DNA of 64,000 bases from JANMES01 sp038329865 (lineage in GTDB: Bacteria; Planctomycetota; Phycisphaerae; Tepidisphaerales; Tepidisphaeraceae): NCBI GenBank assembly GCA_038329865.1, contig JBBQNK010000009.1:37259-101258 (forward strand), read 5' to 3'. How positions within the stretch are numbered: the stretch's first letter is position 1; every line of letters starts with the position of its first letter. The notes under the pieces were generated by a model. That model saw only the letters and a list, made by a program, of their open reading frames with translations. It had not been told where the DNA came from and ran no database searches. The translations under genes were made by a program, and so were the position numbers. Shown here one piece after another: positions 41,885 through 50,702 of the stretch.

Positions 41885-43192
41885 CTATTTGTTCTCGACC
41901 AGGAATTTGCGGGCTTGATCGATTACGGCTGATTTCTGATTTTTTGAAATGCCTTCCTGAACCAGCTTGCGAGCCTCTTCCTTTTTACCGGCCGTGATGA
42001 GTTCCTGGGCATTGGCGAGCGTCGGCTTCAGGTCATCGACGTCAACGGTCACCTTGTCGACCTTCCCGCCGCGAAGGACGAAGGCGCCGGTCAATCGCGT
42101 GCCGTCTTCGAGGTCAGCCACGATCGTCCGCTGCTTATTCAGTTCCCTACCGAGCGACCACGTGCCGTACTTTTCCGCTTGATCGGCAGCGTGCTTGACC
42201 AGTTCCGGCGGGAGCCAGTCGGAATCGGCGATCTTGATTTCACCACCCTTGGCGGCTCGGGCGAACTCGTCGAAGCTGTCGTATCCCTGCTTCTGTGCCG
42301 TCGCACGGGCAAGGACACTGGTGGCCGTCGCGACTGACGCGCGCATGTAGAGATTCAGCGTCGAGTTTTTCGGCAGGTCCACCCAGTACGCGCGCCAGCT
42401 CTTCTCGAATCCCTCGGCGTCGCCGAAATTGTCCTGCCACGCCTTGGCGGACGGCTTGCCTTTGCCGACGTCTCGCATGTATCCGGAAAAAGCCGCCTGG
42501 TACTTTCCGTTCTCGCCGTGCGCAAGGAACTGCACCATCGACCACGCCTGGTCGTAATTCGTCATCATGAGTTTCGAGTTCCACTCATGCCCGGTGACGG
42601 CCATCATGTGGCTGATCGGCATGAAGCCGTCGGGGTCGTCCATGATTTTCTGGATCCGCAGCAGGCGGCTGTTGGGAATGACCCCGGTCACAAATCCGTC
42701 GCCGGTGAAAATGCCTTCGCCGAAATACTCCGCCAGACCTTCGTTCACCCAGATCGGCAAGTCGCCGCGAATGACCGAATCGGCGAACTGGTGGAAACCC
42801 TCGTGCTGAACAACGTGCCAGGTCATTCGCGAAGTGGACGCGCCCGCCACCGCCATCAGCCGTTGCCCGTCGAACACGCCGGCCGATCCGGGCATGCCGC
42901 CGGCTTTCATGTAGTCGGCCTTGTTCTGGAATAGGTAAAACGGCAGCCGCTGTGAAATGGTTCCCGAAAAATCGCGCGTGCGGTCGTGGTATTCCTCGGC
43001 CATCTTCGTCATGCGCAGCGTTGCTTCGCGGACGTCGTCGCCGGTGAGATCGGTCTGGATGATGTAGTAGCGGCTGTCGTAGGATTTGAAATTCGGCGGC
43101 AGCGTCACTTCCTGCCTCATCGGCCCGGCCGCGCAGCATGTGAGCAGACAGAGAACCGCCAGTTTTATAAAAATGTTCCGTCCGCTTGGCAT
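41885..43192 (-). CDS. DUF1570-type lipoprotein gluzincin metallopeptidase
   Basis: 435 residues. The N-terminus has a lipobox-like LAVLCLLTCCAAG. The zinc motif is HEGFHQFADS, with the third ligand and active-site geometry in WVNEGLAEYFGEG, as in DUF1570 proteins that are frequent in planctomycetes. Residues about 340-435 form a separate tail with an ELITAGKKEEARKLVQEGI helix pair. It lies antiparallel between mlaF and mlaD. A lipid-transport link is possible but unsupported by motif; secreted protein turnover is the plain reading. Confidence 0.82.
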   Translation of the reverse strand: MPSGRNIFIKLAVLCLLTCCAAGPMRQEVTLPPNFKSYDSRYYIIQTDLTGDDVREATLRMTKMAEEYHDRTRDFSGTISQRLPFYLFQNKADYMKAGGMPGSAGVFDGQRLMAVAGASTSRMTWHVVQHEGFHQFADSVIRGDLPIWVNEGLAEYFGEGIFTGDGFVTGVIPNSRLLRIQKIMDDPDGFMPISHMMAVTGHEWNSKLMMTNYDQAWSMVQFLAHGENGKYQAAFSGYMRDVGKGKPSAKAWQDNFGDAEGFEKSWRAYWVDLPKNSTLNLYMRASVATATSVLARATAQKQGYDSFDEFARAAKGGEIKIADSDWLPPELVKHAADQAEKYGTWSLGRELNKQRTIVADLEDGTRLTGAFVLRGGKVDKVTVDVDDLKPTLANAQELITAGKKEEARKLVQEGISKNQKSAVIDQARKFLVENK

Positions 43193-43301
43193 TGTCTCTC
43201 GCTTTTTCCACTTCCGCCGAGGCAGGTCTGATAACGTATTCTATTCAACCCGAACGCGACAAGCCTTGCAAATCGTCGCGCCCAATCGACAATCTCAGCC
43301 C

Positions 43302-44291
43302 ATGTCCCCTTATCGTCGCAACGTAATGGTCGGTGTCACAGTCCTGGGCGGGCTGGCGGTGCTGATCTGGATGATCCTGAAGTTCGGCGGCGACGTCGTC
43401 GCGCCGTTCGCGAACCCGAGTATCACGATCAAGCTGATCACCGGCCGCGCCGACGGCGTGGCGGAAGGCTCGCAGGTTTACTACCGCGGGGTCAATGCCG
43501 GCAAAGTCGTAAAAGTCGAACGCCTGCCCGACAACGTCAGCGTAGAAATCACCGCTGAAGTCGATAAAACCCCCGCCCTGCCGCATAACGTCGAAGCCCT
43601 CATCCGCCTGACGAATTTTTTGGGAGGCAGCACGGGGATTAACCTCGAGCTAAAAAACGGCGAGCCGCCGACGGGCACGATCGAGCAAGATCAACTCATC
43701 CCCACCCGCTACATCGGCCTGGACGTTCTTCCGCCGGCGTTTGTCGATCTGGCGACTGAATTGCAGAAGACCAGCAAGCAATTCCGCGACGCGAACCTGG
43801 CCAACAACCTCAGCGCACAGATCACCAATGCCGGGAAACTGATCGACTCGATGCAGGCCATCATCGGCGACGAAAAGCTGCGCGAGGACCTGAAGGCCAG
43901 CGTCGCCAATTTCCGCGCCGCCAGCGAAAAAGCCAATATCGCCGTCGCCAATGCCGAGAAGTTCTCCCAAACGCTGCCTAAAATTGCCGAAGACGCGACA
44001 GGTACGCTGGCCGACGCACGTACCACCATCGACAAGACACAGAAACACATCGACGAGTTAGCCAAGAATGTAAACGATCGTTTGGCCCAGGTGGCGACGA
44101 CGTTGGACAAGATCGATTCGATCGTCAACAAGATCGACAAGGGAGACGGCACGCTCGGAAAACTCGTGAACGATCCCAAGCTGTACCAGAACCTGCTCGA
44201 AACGACCGACGAGCTCAGTGTCAGCGCCAAAGACCTGCGACGCCTGTTCGAGCAATGGGAACAGGAAGGCGTCTCGCTGAAGCTGAAATAA
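43302..44291 (+). CDS. mlaD: MlaD-family MCE-domain protein
   Basis: 329 residues. One N-terminal membrane helix (about 10-28, VGVTVLGGLAVLIWMILKF), then the MCE domain: ITGRADGVAEGSQVYYRGVN, AGKVVKVER and LGGSTGINLELK. A long helical C-terminal region (about 150-329) contains two 'TLGKLVNDPKLY'-type segments, typical of MlaD homologues that form needles or rings. It completes the mlaE-mlaF-mlaD set, although a metallopeptidase gene on the other strand separates it from mlaF. The ATG at 43302 starts the membrane helix region; 72 upstream in-frame codons are antisense to the metallopeptidase gene. Confidence 0.92.
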   Translation: MSPYRRNVMVGVTVLGGLAVLIWMILKFGGDVVAPFANPSITIKLITGRADGVAEGSQVYYRGVNAGKVVKVERLPDNVSVEITAEVDKTPALPHNVEALIRLTNFLGGSTGINLELKNGEPPTGTIEQDQLIPTRYIGLDVLPPAFVDLATELQKTSKQFRDANLANNLSAQITNAGKLIDSMQAIIGDEKLREDLKASVANFRAASEKANIAVANAEKFSQTLPKIAEDATGTLADARTTIDKTQKHIDELAKNVNDRLAQVATTLDKIDSIVNKIDKGDGTLGKLVNDPKLYQNLLETTDELSVSAKDLRRLFEQWEQEGVSLKLK

Positions 44292-44342
44292 GACAAAGAG
44301 CATCGATGAAAACCGACTGGACATCGCGTAAAACTCTATTGT

Positions 44343-44372
44343 TTGACATGACTTAACCGATGTACCTAAAAT
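44343..44372 (+). promoter_or_regulatory. sigma70-type promoter upstream of the 44428 gene
   Basis: TTGACA (44343-44348) and TAAAAT (44367-44372) with an 18-base spacer. The start codon is 55 bases beyond the -10. The gene therefore need not be cotranscribed with mlaD. Confidence 0.65.
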
Positions 44373-44427
44373 TCCTTGGTTCAGGCATTTCAACCGGGTT
44401 CGCACCTTCAGCGTATGTGAGGCGATC

Positions 44428-45411
44428 ATGGATTCTCAAAAACCTTCCGAGTCGAATTCCGTATCCTTGGTCTATCCGCTGGCGCTGCTGATCTCAGTGG
44501 CACTTTTCATCTGCGGCATTGTCGTGATCTCGAAGGGCGGCGGGTTCGCCTTATTCGCGGCCGGCGGGGTGAGCGTGGTGGCAGTGCTGATCGCCTGGCC
44601 GATCGCCAGCATGATCGCCGCTGAGCAAATCGCCGCGAAGTCACGGGCTGAGCAAGCGATCAAACCGTTCGCCGATCGGCTGGAGCAGATTTCGGTCATG
44701 CTGAACCTGATCAGCGAGCAGCAGTTGCTGAGCGATCGGGCCAAATCGGTGGCCTTCCGCGAAAAAGACCGCGACGCGCTCCGCCGGGCCATTCAGGAAG
44801 AAATCGCCAGCGGCGATTACGAAGCCGCCTTCGTGCTGGCCGACGACATCGAGCGTTCCTTCGGCTACAAGCAAGAAGCCGACGCGCTCCGCCAGAAAAT
44901 CAACGCCGGCCGCAACGAGGCGATCCAGAAGCAGGTCGGCGAGGCCAGCGTCATCATCGACCGCTACATGCGTGCCGAGCAGTGGCCGGCCGCCTTCGCC
45001 GAGGCAGAAGACCTGCTCCGCCGATTCCCCGGCGTCGACGCGATCATCAAACTGCCGACGGAAATCGAAGCCCGTAAACAGCAGCACAAGAAGGTTCTTA
45101 TCGACAATTGGAACGACGCCGTCGCCCGCCACGACGTGGACGGCAGCATCGCCATCCTGAAAAAGCTCGACATCTACCTCACCCCCGCCGAGGCCGAGCA
45201 ACTGCAGGAAAGCGTACGCGGCGTGTTCAAGGAAAAGATCAACCAGCTCCGCACGCAATTCAGCCTGGCCGTGCAGGACCGCCACTGGGCCGAGGCCATC
45301 AAGATCGGCGACCAGATCGTCCGCGATTTCCCGAACAGCAAGATAGCGGAGGAAGTGCGGGGCTCGATGGACGGCCTTCGCAAACGCGCCGCCGAGCCGG
45401 CGGTAGCCTGA
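44428..45411 (+). CDS. membrane protein with coiled-coil/TPR-like cytoplasmic domain
   Basis: 327 residues. Two adjacent membrane helices (about 14-34 and 40-62, SLVYPLALLISVALFICGIV and GGFALFAAGGVSVVAVLIAW) form a hairpin. A long helical domain follows, with TPR-like units (EEIASGDYEAAFVLADDIER, RYMRAEQWPAAFAEAEDLLR, AVQDRHWAEAIKIGDQIVRD). GAGG lies five bases before the ATG. It lies directly after mlaD but has its own promoter. The family is unknown to me; a scaffold role is inferred from TPR-like repeats. Confidence 0.65.
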   Translation: MDSQKPSESNSVSLVYPLALLISVALFICGIVVISKGGGFALFAAGGVSVVAVLIAWPIASMIAAEQIAAKSRAEQAIKPFADRLEQISVMLNLISEQQLLSDRAKSVAFREKDRDALRRAIQEEIASGDYEAAFVLADDIERSFGYKQEADALRQKINAGRNEAIQKQVGEASVIIDRYMRAEQWPAAFAEAEDLLRRFPGVDAIIKLPTEIEARKQQHKKVLIDNWNDAVARHDVDGSIAILKKLDIYLTPAEAEQLQESVRGVFKEKINQLRTQFSLAVQDRHWAEAIKIGDQIVRDFPNSKIAEEVRGSMDGLRKRAAEPAVA

Positions 45412-45412
45412 A

Positions 45413-45499
45413 AAATGCAAAATGCAGAATGCAAATTGCAAAATGAAGACTGAAGGGGTTGTCTTTCATTTTGCAATTTGCATTCTGCATTTTGCATTT
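45413..45499. repeat. palindromic element, family G (AATGCAGAATGCAAATTGCA)
   Basis: The left arm AAATGCAAAATGCAGAATGC continues AAATTGCAAAATGAAGAC, and the right arm GTCTTTCATTTTGCAATTTG continues CATTCTGCATTTTGCATTT. The arms are 38 nt, almost perfect, built from GAATGCA words. It starts right after the upstream stop codon and runs into the start of the next gene. Confidence 0.94.
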
Positions 45500-46757
45500 C
45501 CCTGACACCCTGATCATCGGCGCCGGCCCCGCCGGCACCTTGGCGGCGATACTGCTCGCCCGCCGCGGCGTTCGCGTGACACTGGTCGAGCAAGCCCGCT
45601 TCCCCCGCGACAAAGTCTGCGGCGAATGCGTGAGCGCGCTCGGCATCGCCGTGCTCACTCGCCACCACCTGATCGGCCGCTTGCGCCTTCGCGGGGCGAT
45701 CGAACTCCGCCGGGCACTCTTCCACGCCACCACTGGCGAGAGTTGCGAACTCGCCCTACCCCTGCCGATGCTCGGCATCTCCCGTAGCACGCTCGACGAA
45801 TTTCTGCTGGAAGAGGCCCGCACCGCCGGCGCAACCGTAGTGCAACCGGCGCGGAGCGAGTCGATCGATTCCCGCGCTGCCGGGGCGGGAAAAAAATCGG
45901 CGCGGATCGTACCGCCCGTCCACAATTCCGCCGGGCCCGCGAAGCAATCGTCACGCCGCGATTCGATCAACCGTGAAGCCTCCACCGAATTTCGTCGAGA
46001 GAACAACGATGTCATCCCCGGCGATTCCGAGGCGGCCGAGAGAGTGGCGGTCACCATTCGATCGCTCGTCGATCAATCGATCACCACGATCCAAGCCGAC
46101 GCGGTCCTGCTCGCCGACGGCAAGGCCAACCTGCTGCCGCACCGCCCGCCGCTCACCGGCGACTTCGGCATCAAAACGCATTTCACGCACGTCGATGCCC
46201 CCGCCAACGCGATCGAGCTGTTCGGCGTAGTCGGCCACTACGGCGGGCTCTCTGAAGTTGAAGGCAATCGCTGGAACTGCTCCTTCGCCGTCCCCGCCGC
46301 GAGATTGCGCGCCGCGCAAGGCGATCTCGATCGCCTCTTCGCGCAAATCGTTTCAGAAAATCCCGCCCTCACCCGTCGCTTGAAAAACGCCCGCCGGTGC
46401 AGCGACTGGCACACCAGCCCGCTCCCGCGCTTCGGCGTAACCAACGATTGGCCGCCGAACGTGATCCCCCTCGGCAACGCCGCCGCCGCCATTGAGCCCA
46501 TCGGCGGCGAAGGCATCGGCCTGGCGCTGCGCAGCACGGAGCTCGCAACCGACGCGCTGCTTGCCGGCAATTTCAGCCCCGCCGACCTGCGGGCGCAATA
46601 CGCCGCCCTGTGGCGATCGCGTCGATTCGCCTGCCGCAGCGCAGCCGAGATAATGTCGTCGCCGTTCTGGTCCGCTCGCGCGATCAGCCTACTGGCCGGC
46701 GATGAAAATCCGCTGACGCGGTCGATGCTGGCATGGATCGGGAAGACGGAGAAATAG
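45492..46757 (+). CDS. geranylgeranyl-reductase-family FAD oxidoreductase
   Basis: 421 residues from the TTG at 45492 (M-HFPDTLIIGAGPAG). It is a flavoprotein of the geranylgeranyl reductase/FixC family that saturates prenyl chains or hydroxylates aromatic substrates. FAD motifs: IIGAGPAGTLAAILLAR, FPRDKVCGECVSA (family signature) and IPLGNAAAAIEPIGGEGIGL. No ATG precedes the Rossmann motif: the whole upstream region is the arm of a palindrome, so the start must be a rare codon (TTG 45492, TTG 45459 or CTG 45510) without a ribosome site. An unusual insertion of about 60 polar residues (SRAAGAGKKSARIVPP to SEAAERVAV) interrupts the FAD domain. Confidence 0.78.
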   Translation: MHFPDTLIIGAGPAGTLAAILLARRGVRVTLVEQARFPRDKVCGECVSALGIAVLTRHHLIGRLRLRGAIELRRALFHATTGESCELALPLPMLGISRSTLDEFLLEEARTAGATVVQPARSESIDSRAAGAGKKSARIVPPVHNSAGPAKQSSRRDSINREASTEFRRENNDVIPGDSEAAERVAVTIRSLVDQSITTIQADAVLLADGKANLLPHRPPLTGDFGIKTHFTHVDAPANAIELFGVVGHYGGLSEVEGNRWNCSFAVPAARLRAAQGDLDRLFAQIVSENPALTRRLKNARRCSDWHTSPLPRFGVTNDWPPNVIPLGNAAAAIEPIGGEGIGLALRSTELATDALLAGNFSPADLRAQYAALWRSRRFACRSAAEIMSSPFWSARAISLLAGDENPLTRSMLAWIGKTEK

Positions 46758-46794
46758 ATTCGTGCAGAAGGAGATCGCAACGCAATTCGCTGTT

Positions 46795-46871
46795 CGTCAT
46801 CCTGAGGTACTCCGAAGGATCTAGCCTGCATCGCGGGGAAACTAGATCCTTCGGAGTACATCAGGATGACG
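46795..46871. repeat. palindromic element, family B
   Basis: Arms CGTCATCCTGAGGTACTCCG and CGGAGTACATCAGGATGACG with inner AAGGATCTAG / CTAGATCCTT. It lies in the convergent gap between the flavoprotein gene and mfd. Confidence 0.93.
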
Positions 46872-46904
46872 ATGGTCGCCGAAGCGTGTTTCATCCGCTC
46901 GGCA

Positions 46905-49900
46905 TCAGCGTTTGGCCGCGAGTCGCCCGCGCGCGGCCTGAAACTCGGCCTCGGTAAGAATGCCCTGGTCGCGCAGCGCGATCAGCTTTTCCATCTCCGG
47001 TGTGATCAACGGCTTGCCTGCGGGCTTGCGGTCAACCGGCTTTTGCGATGGCGAAGGCGCCGCAACGGCTGGCAGCTTCGCCGACAACGGCGCCGCGGCT
47101 GCGACTTTTTCTTTATTTACCGCCAATCGCTCCGGCGCTGAAGCCTTCACCTTCGCGGCCGCGACGAGCTTGGCCTTGGCTTCCGCGGGGTTGGCGGCGG
47201 GCTCGCCTCTCATTTCTCGATCGTGCGCGCCACGCATGAGATTCTTCAGCACCATCAGCAGCGTCTCCGGCTCCAGGAAGCTGGCGGGCATGCGGAGGTA
47301 GACGGATTTTTCATCGACGACCCGCAGCGTGCCTGGCGCGCCGACGAGCACGTACTGCGCCCGGCCGGCGTCGTGGACGGTCAGGATCACGTCCGGGTCT
47401 TTCTTGATGATGCTCTCGATGCCGTACATCTGCGCGAGCAGCCGCACCTCGGTGAGGGCGAGCAGCAAAATCACCTGATGCGGCGGCTCGCCGAAGGCAT
47501 CTTTCATGTCGCTCTCGAGGCCGGCGAGCATTTCCATGCTCGCGCACCGTGTGAGCCGGCGGTACATCTCCATGCGCTGTCGGTCGGCGGCGATGTAGGT
47601 CTTTGGGATGAACGCGCTCAGGCCGATATCGACGTGCGCCTCGGGTCGGCTGGCCTTCGGCTCGTTCTTGAGTTGCCGCGTGGCTTCCTCGAGAAGCTGG
47701 CAATACATTTCATAACCTACCGTGGAAATATGGCCGCTCTGCTCGGGCCCGAGGATGTTGCCGGCGCCGCGGATTTCCAAGTCGCGCATCGCGATTTTGA
47801 ACCCCGCGCCAAGGTGCGAGTATTCCTCAATCGCTTTCAATCGCTTGCTCGCCACTGGCGTGATCGGCCGATCCGCCGGCAGCAAAAGGTAGCAGTATGC
47901 GCGATTCTTGCTCCGTCCGACTCGCCCGCGAAGTTGGTGCAGTTCGCTCAACCCGAAGCGGTCGGCGTTGTTGATGATCATCGTGTTGGCGTTGGGAATA
48001 TCCAGGCCGCTCTCGATGATCGTTGTGCACACCAGAATATCAGCCTCGTGGCGAATAAACTTCAGCATCGCCTCTTCCATCTCGCCGTCACCCATCTGGC
48101 CGTGGCCGATGAGGATGCGGGCATCGGGCACCATCTTCTGCACTTCGTCGGCCATCTCGATGATGTTGTGTACGCGGTTGTGGACGAAATAGACCTGGCC
48201 TTCCCGTTGCAATTCTCGCAAGATTGCAAGCTTCACGCGTTCGCGATCGAACGCCATCACTTCCGTCACGATGCTTCGCCGATCCTGCGGCGCGGTGGTA
48301 AGTGATGAGATATCGCGCAGGCCGAGCATCGACATGTGCAGCGTTCGCGGGATCGGCGTGGCCGACATCGTCAGCACGTCCACCGTCGTGCGCATCTGCT
48401 TCAGCCGTTCCTTGTGGGTCACGCCGAAGCGCTGCTCTTCGTCGATAACGACCAGGCCCAGATCCTTGAACTTTACGTCCTTGCTGATGAGCCGGTGTGT
48501 GCCGATGAGGATGTCGATCTCGCCGGCTGCCAGATGCTTGAGCGTCTCCTTCTGCTCCTTGCTGGTGCGGAAGCGCGAGATGGAATCGACCTTGAACGGG
48601 TAACTGGCCATCCGCTCGGAGAATGAGCGGTAATGCTGCTCGGCCAGCACCGTCGTCGGCACGAGCACGGCCACCTGCTTGCCGTACTCGATCGCCTTGA
48701 ACGCAGCCCGCATCGCGAGTTCGGTCTTTCCATAGCCGACGTCGCCGCAGAGCAGGCGGTCCATCGGCTTGAGTTTTTCCATGTCGCCTTTAATCTCGAT
48801 CGCGCCGGTCACTTGGTCTTCCGTCGGCTCGTACGGAAATTCCTCCTCGAACTCGCGCTGCCATTCGGTATCCGGCGGAAAAGCAGTCCCGCGCTCGGCG
48901 GCGCGGCTGGCCTGCACCTCGATCAGCTCCGAGGCCATGTCCATCACCGCCTCGGCCACCTTCGCTTTCTGCTTCTCCCAACTGCCGCTGCCGAGCCGCG
49001 AAAGCTGCGGATGCCCGGTAAACCCGCCGATGTATTTCTGGATCAGGTTAATCCGGCTGGCCGGCACGTGCAGCGTAGCGTTCTCGGCGAATCTGAGCGT
49101 GAGATATTCTTCGTTGTGCCCGTCCTTCGCGATCGTCTGCATGCCGGTGAACTTGGCGATGCCGTGCGCGACGTGGACGACGTAGTCGCCGACTTTCAGA
49201 TCGAGGAAGGAATCGACAGCCCGCGTTGCGATCTGCTTGCCCACGCGCCGGCGTTGCTCGTAGCGATGGAAAAGCTCGTGATGCCCGAGCAGCGCGATCG
49301 GCCGCTTGCCGCCACGCACGTTGTGCTCGTCTTCATTCGTCGGCGCGCCCCAGACGAACCCGCGATGTAAATAGCCGAGCGGCGTATTGATCTGGCTGGA
49401 CAGCCCGCCGTGCGATTGTTCGAGCAATTCGAGGAATCGCTTCTGCTCCCCTTCGTTCTCGCAAAACACCACGACGTCGTGCGTCGCCGCCAGCTCGGCC
49501 AATTCCACGATTGCCTTCTTCGGCTCCGTCTCAAACTTCTGCAGTGACGTGACCGGCAGCTTCAGGCGCGGCACTTCCTTGCCGCTTACGAAACTGGGCA
49601 TGCTGGTGGTGCCTTGGTCGAACTGGCTCATCTCCAGCCGCGCGAAAGGCTCGGCCAACTTCAGAACCGCGCTCAGCGGATAAACGCCTTTCACCTCCGG
49701 CAGCCGATCGAGATAGCTCTTGGCCTGCTCGGCGATTTCCAGCGGCGCCCACAGCACCACCACCGTATCCTTCGGCAGATATTTGAAGAGAGCGACTGAC
49801 TCGCTCGCATCGGGCATCGCGCCCTTCAGATCGATCAACTGCACGGACTCCATCTTCTCCTGCGAGCCGAGCGAATCGATCGCGAACCGGCGGACGGATT

Positions 49901-50555
49901 CGATTTGAACATCAAAGAAATCGATGCGAACCGGCAGGCCGACGGTGCCGCCTTCAGTGCCATCAGCGTTGTCGTAGATGCCGGGGAGGTAAACATCGAT
50001 GATCCCGCCGCGCACGGCGAAATCGCCCGGCACTTCCACCTGTTCCAGCCGGTTGTAGCCGCGCTCGCTGAGCCAGACGATGAGCTTTTCGGGCTCCAAC
50101 TTCAGGCCGGGCTTGATCGTGCGCATCAACTGCCCGAACTGCTGCGGACTGGGGACGGATTGCATTAGCGCCTGCACCGGCGCGACGAGCAGCCCCGGCG
50201 AAAAATCCCCGCCGGCGAATTTCGCGATCATCCGCAGGCGGTTGGAAACCTGCTCCTCGCTCATGCGCCCGAGCGAGCCGGCCAACTCCACCGCCGGCAG
50301 AATGTTTGGCCGTGAGCCCAGGAACAGCTCGATGTCGTCAGCCAAATCGTCGGCTTCGTCGAGATGTCCGCAGATGAGGAGGATGGGCCGCTTGAGTTCC
50401 CGCCGGATCGCCGCGATCGCCGCCGCGGTGCTGCTGCCCCACAGGCCCGACGCCGCCGCCACGCCGCGATCCGCCAGCGTGCGCGCAAGCTCCACCATTG
50501 GCCGCGCAGCAACGAGCCGCCCGACGGATTCGGGAAGGGTCTGTTTCTTATCCAT
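46905..50555 (-). CDS. mfd: transcription-repair coupling factor with C-terminal SHOCT-like extension
   Basis: 1216 residues. Mfd removes RNA polymerase stalled at DNA damage and recruits UvrA. The UvrB-like module is at about 20-350, and the RNA-polymerase-binding CarD-like domain begins near LKVGDYVVHVAHGIAKFTG. The RecG-like translocase has LLCGDVGYGKTELAMRAA (Walker A), VIDEEQRFG (Walker B) and TMSATPIPRTLHMSM (motif III). The last 90 residues are an extra Ala/Lys-rich linker ending in LITPEMEKLIALRDQGILTE followed by AEFQAARGRLAAKR. This matches the SHOCT short C-terminal helical pattern and is absent from standard Mfd. No clear ribosome site; TACTAT lies eight bases upstream of the ATG. 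Confidence 0.95.
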   Translation of the reverse strand: MDKKQTLPESVGRLVAARPMVELARTLADRGVAAASGLWGSSTAAAIAAIRRELKRPILLICGHLDEADDLADDIELFLGSRPNILPAVELAGSLGRMSEEQVSNRLRMIAKFAGGDFSPGLLVAPVQALMQSVPSPQQFGQLMRTIKPGLKLEPEKLIVWLSERGYNRLEQVEVPGDFAVRGGIIDVYLPGIYDNADGTEGGTVGLPVRIDFFDVQIESVRRFAIDSLGSQEKMESVQLIDLKGAMPDASESVALFKYLPKDTVVVLWAPLEIAEQAKSYLDRLPEVKGVYPLSAVLKLAEPFARLEMSQFDQGTTSMPSFVSGKEVPRLKLPVTSLQKFETEPKKAIVELAELAATHDVVVFCENEGEQKRFLELLEQSHGGLSSQINTPLGYLHRGFVWGAPTNEDEHNVRGGKRPIALLGHHELFHRYEQRRRVGKQIATRAVDSFLDLKVGDYVVHVAHGIAKFTGMQTIAKDGHNEEYLTLRFAENATLHVPASRINLIQKYIGGFTGHPQLSRLGSGSWEKQKAKVAEAVMDMASELIEVQASRAAERGTAFPPDTEWQREFEEEFPYEPTEDQVTGAIEIKGDMEKLKPMDRLLCGDVGYGKTELAMRAAFKAIEYGKQVAVLVPTTVLAEQHYRSFSERMASYPFKVDSISRFRTSKEQKETLKHLAAGEIDILIGTHRLISKDVKFKDLGLVVIDEEQRFGVTHKERLKQMRTTVDVLTMSATPIPRTLHMSMLGLRDISSLTTAPQDRRSIVTEVMAFDRERVKLAILRELQREGQVYFVHNRVHNIIEMADEVQKMVPDARILIGHGQMGDGEMEEAMLKFIRHEADILVCTTIIESGLDIPNANTMIINNADRFGLSELHQLRGRVGRSKNRAYCYLLLPADRPITPVASKRLKAIEEYSHLGAGFKIAMRDLEIRGAGNILGPEQSGHISTVGYEMYCQLLEEATRQLKNEPKASRPEAHVDIGLSAFIPKTYIAADRQRMEMYRRLTRCASMEMLAGLESDMKDAFGEPPHQVILLLALTEVRLLAQMYGIESIIKKDPDVILTVHDAGRAQYVLVGAPGTLRVVDEKSVYLRMPASFLEPETLLMVLKNLMRGAHDREMRGEPAANPAEAKAKLVAAAKVKASAPERLAVNKEKVAAAAPLSAKLPAVAAPSPSQKPVDRKPAGKPLITPEMEKLIALRDQGILTEAEFQAARGRLAAKR

Positions 50556-50616
50556 CGAAGCGAATAGTAGCGTGGATTTGGATTCGATTCCACGGTCGAT
50601 ATCGATCTACACTTAT

Positions 50617-50646
50617 TTGACGCTGCTCTCGCGCGACCGTTAAACT
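50617..50646 (+). promoter_or_regulatory. candidate promoter of the 50703 gene
   Basis: TTGACG (50617-50622) and TAAACT (50641-50646) with an 18-base spacer, 56 bases before the ATG and divergent from mfd. Confidence 0.5.
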
Positions 50647-50702
50647 GACATGAAATACGCCGGGGGCGATTTACATTTCTTAGTCGTTCAGGAGGAGAGA
50701 TC

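Noticed and set aside
45840..46050. A frameshift or gene fusion in the geranylgeranyl-reductase-like gene
   Set aside because: The frame stays open through the insertion and the FAD motifs on both sides are in one frame, so it is an insertion and not a frameshift.
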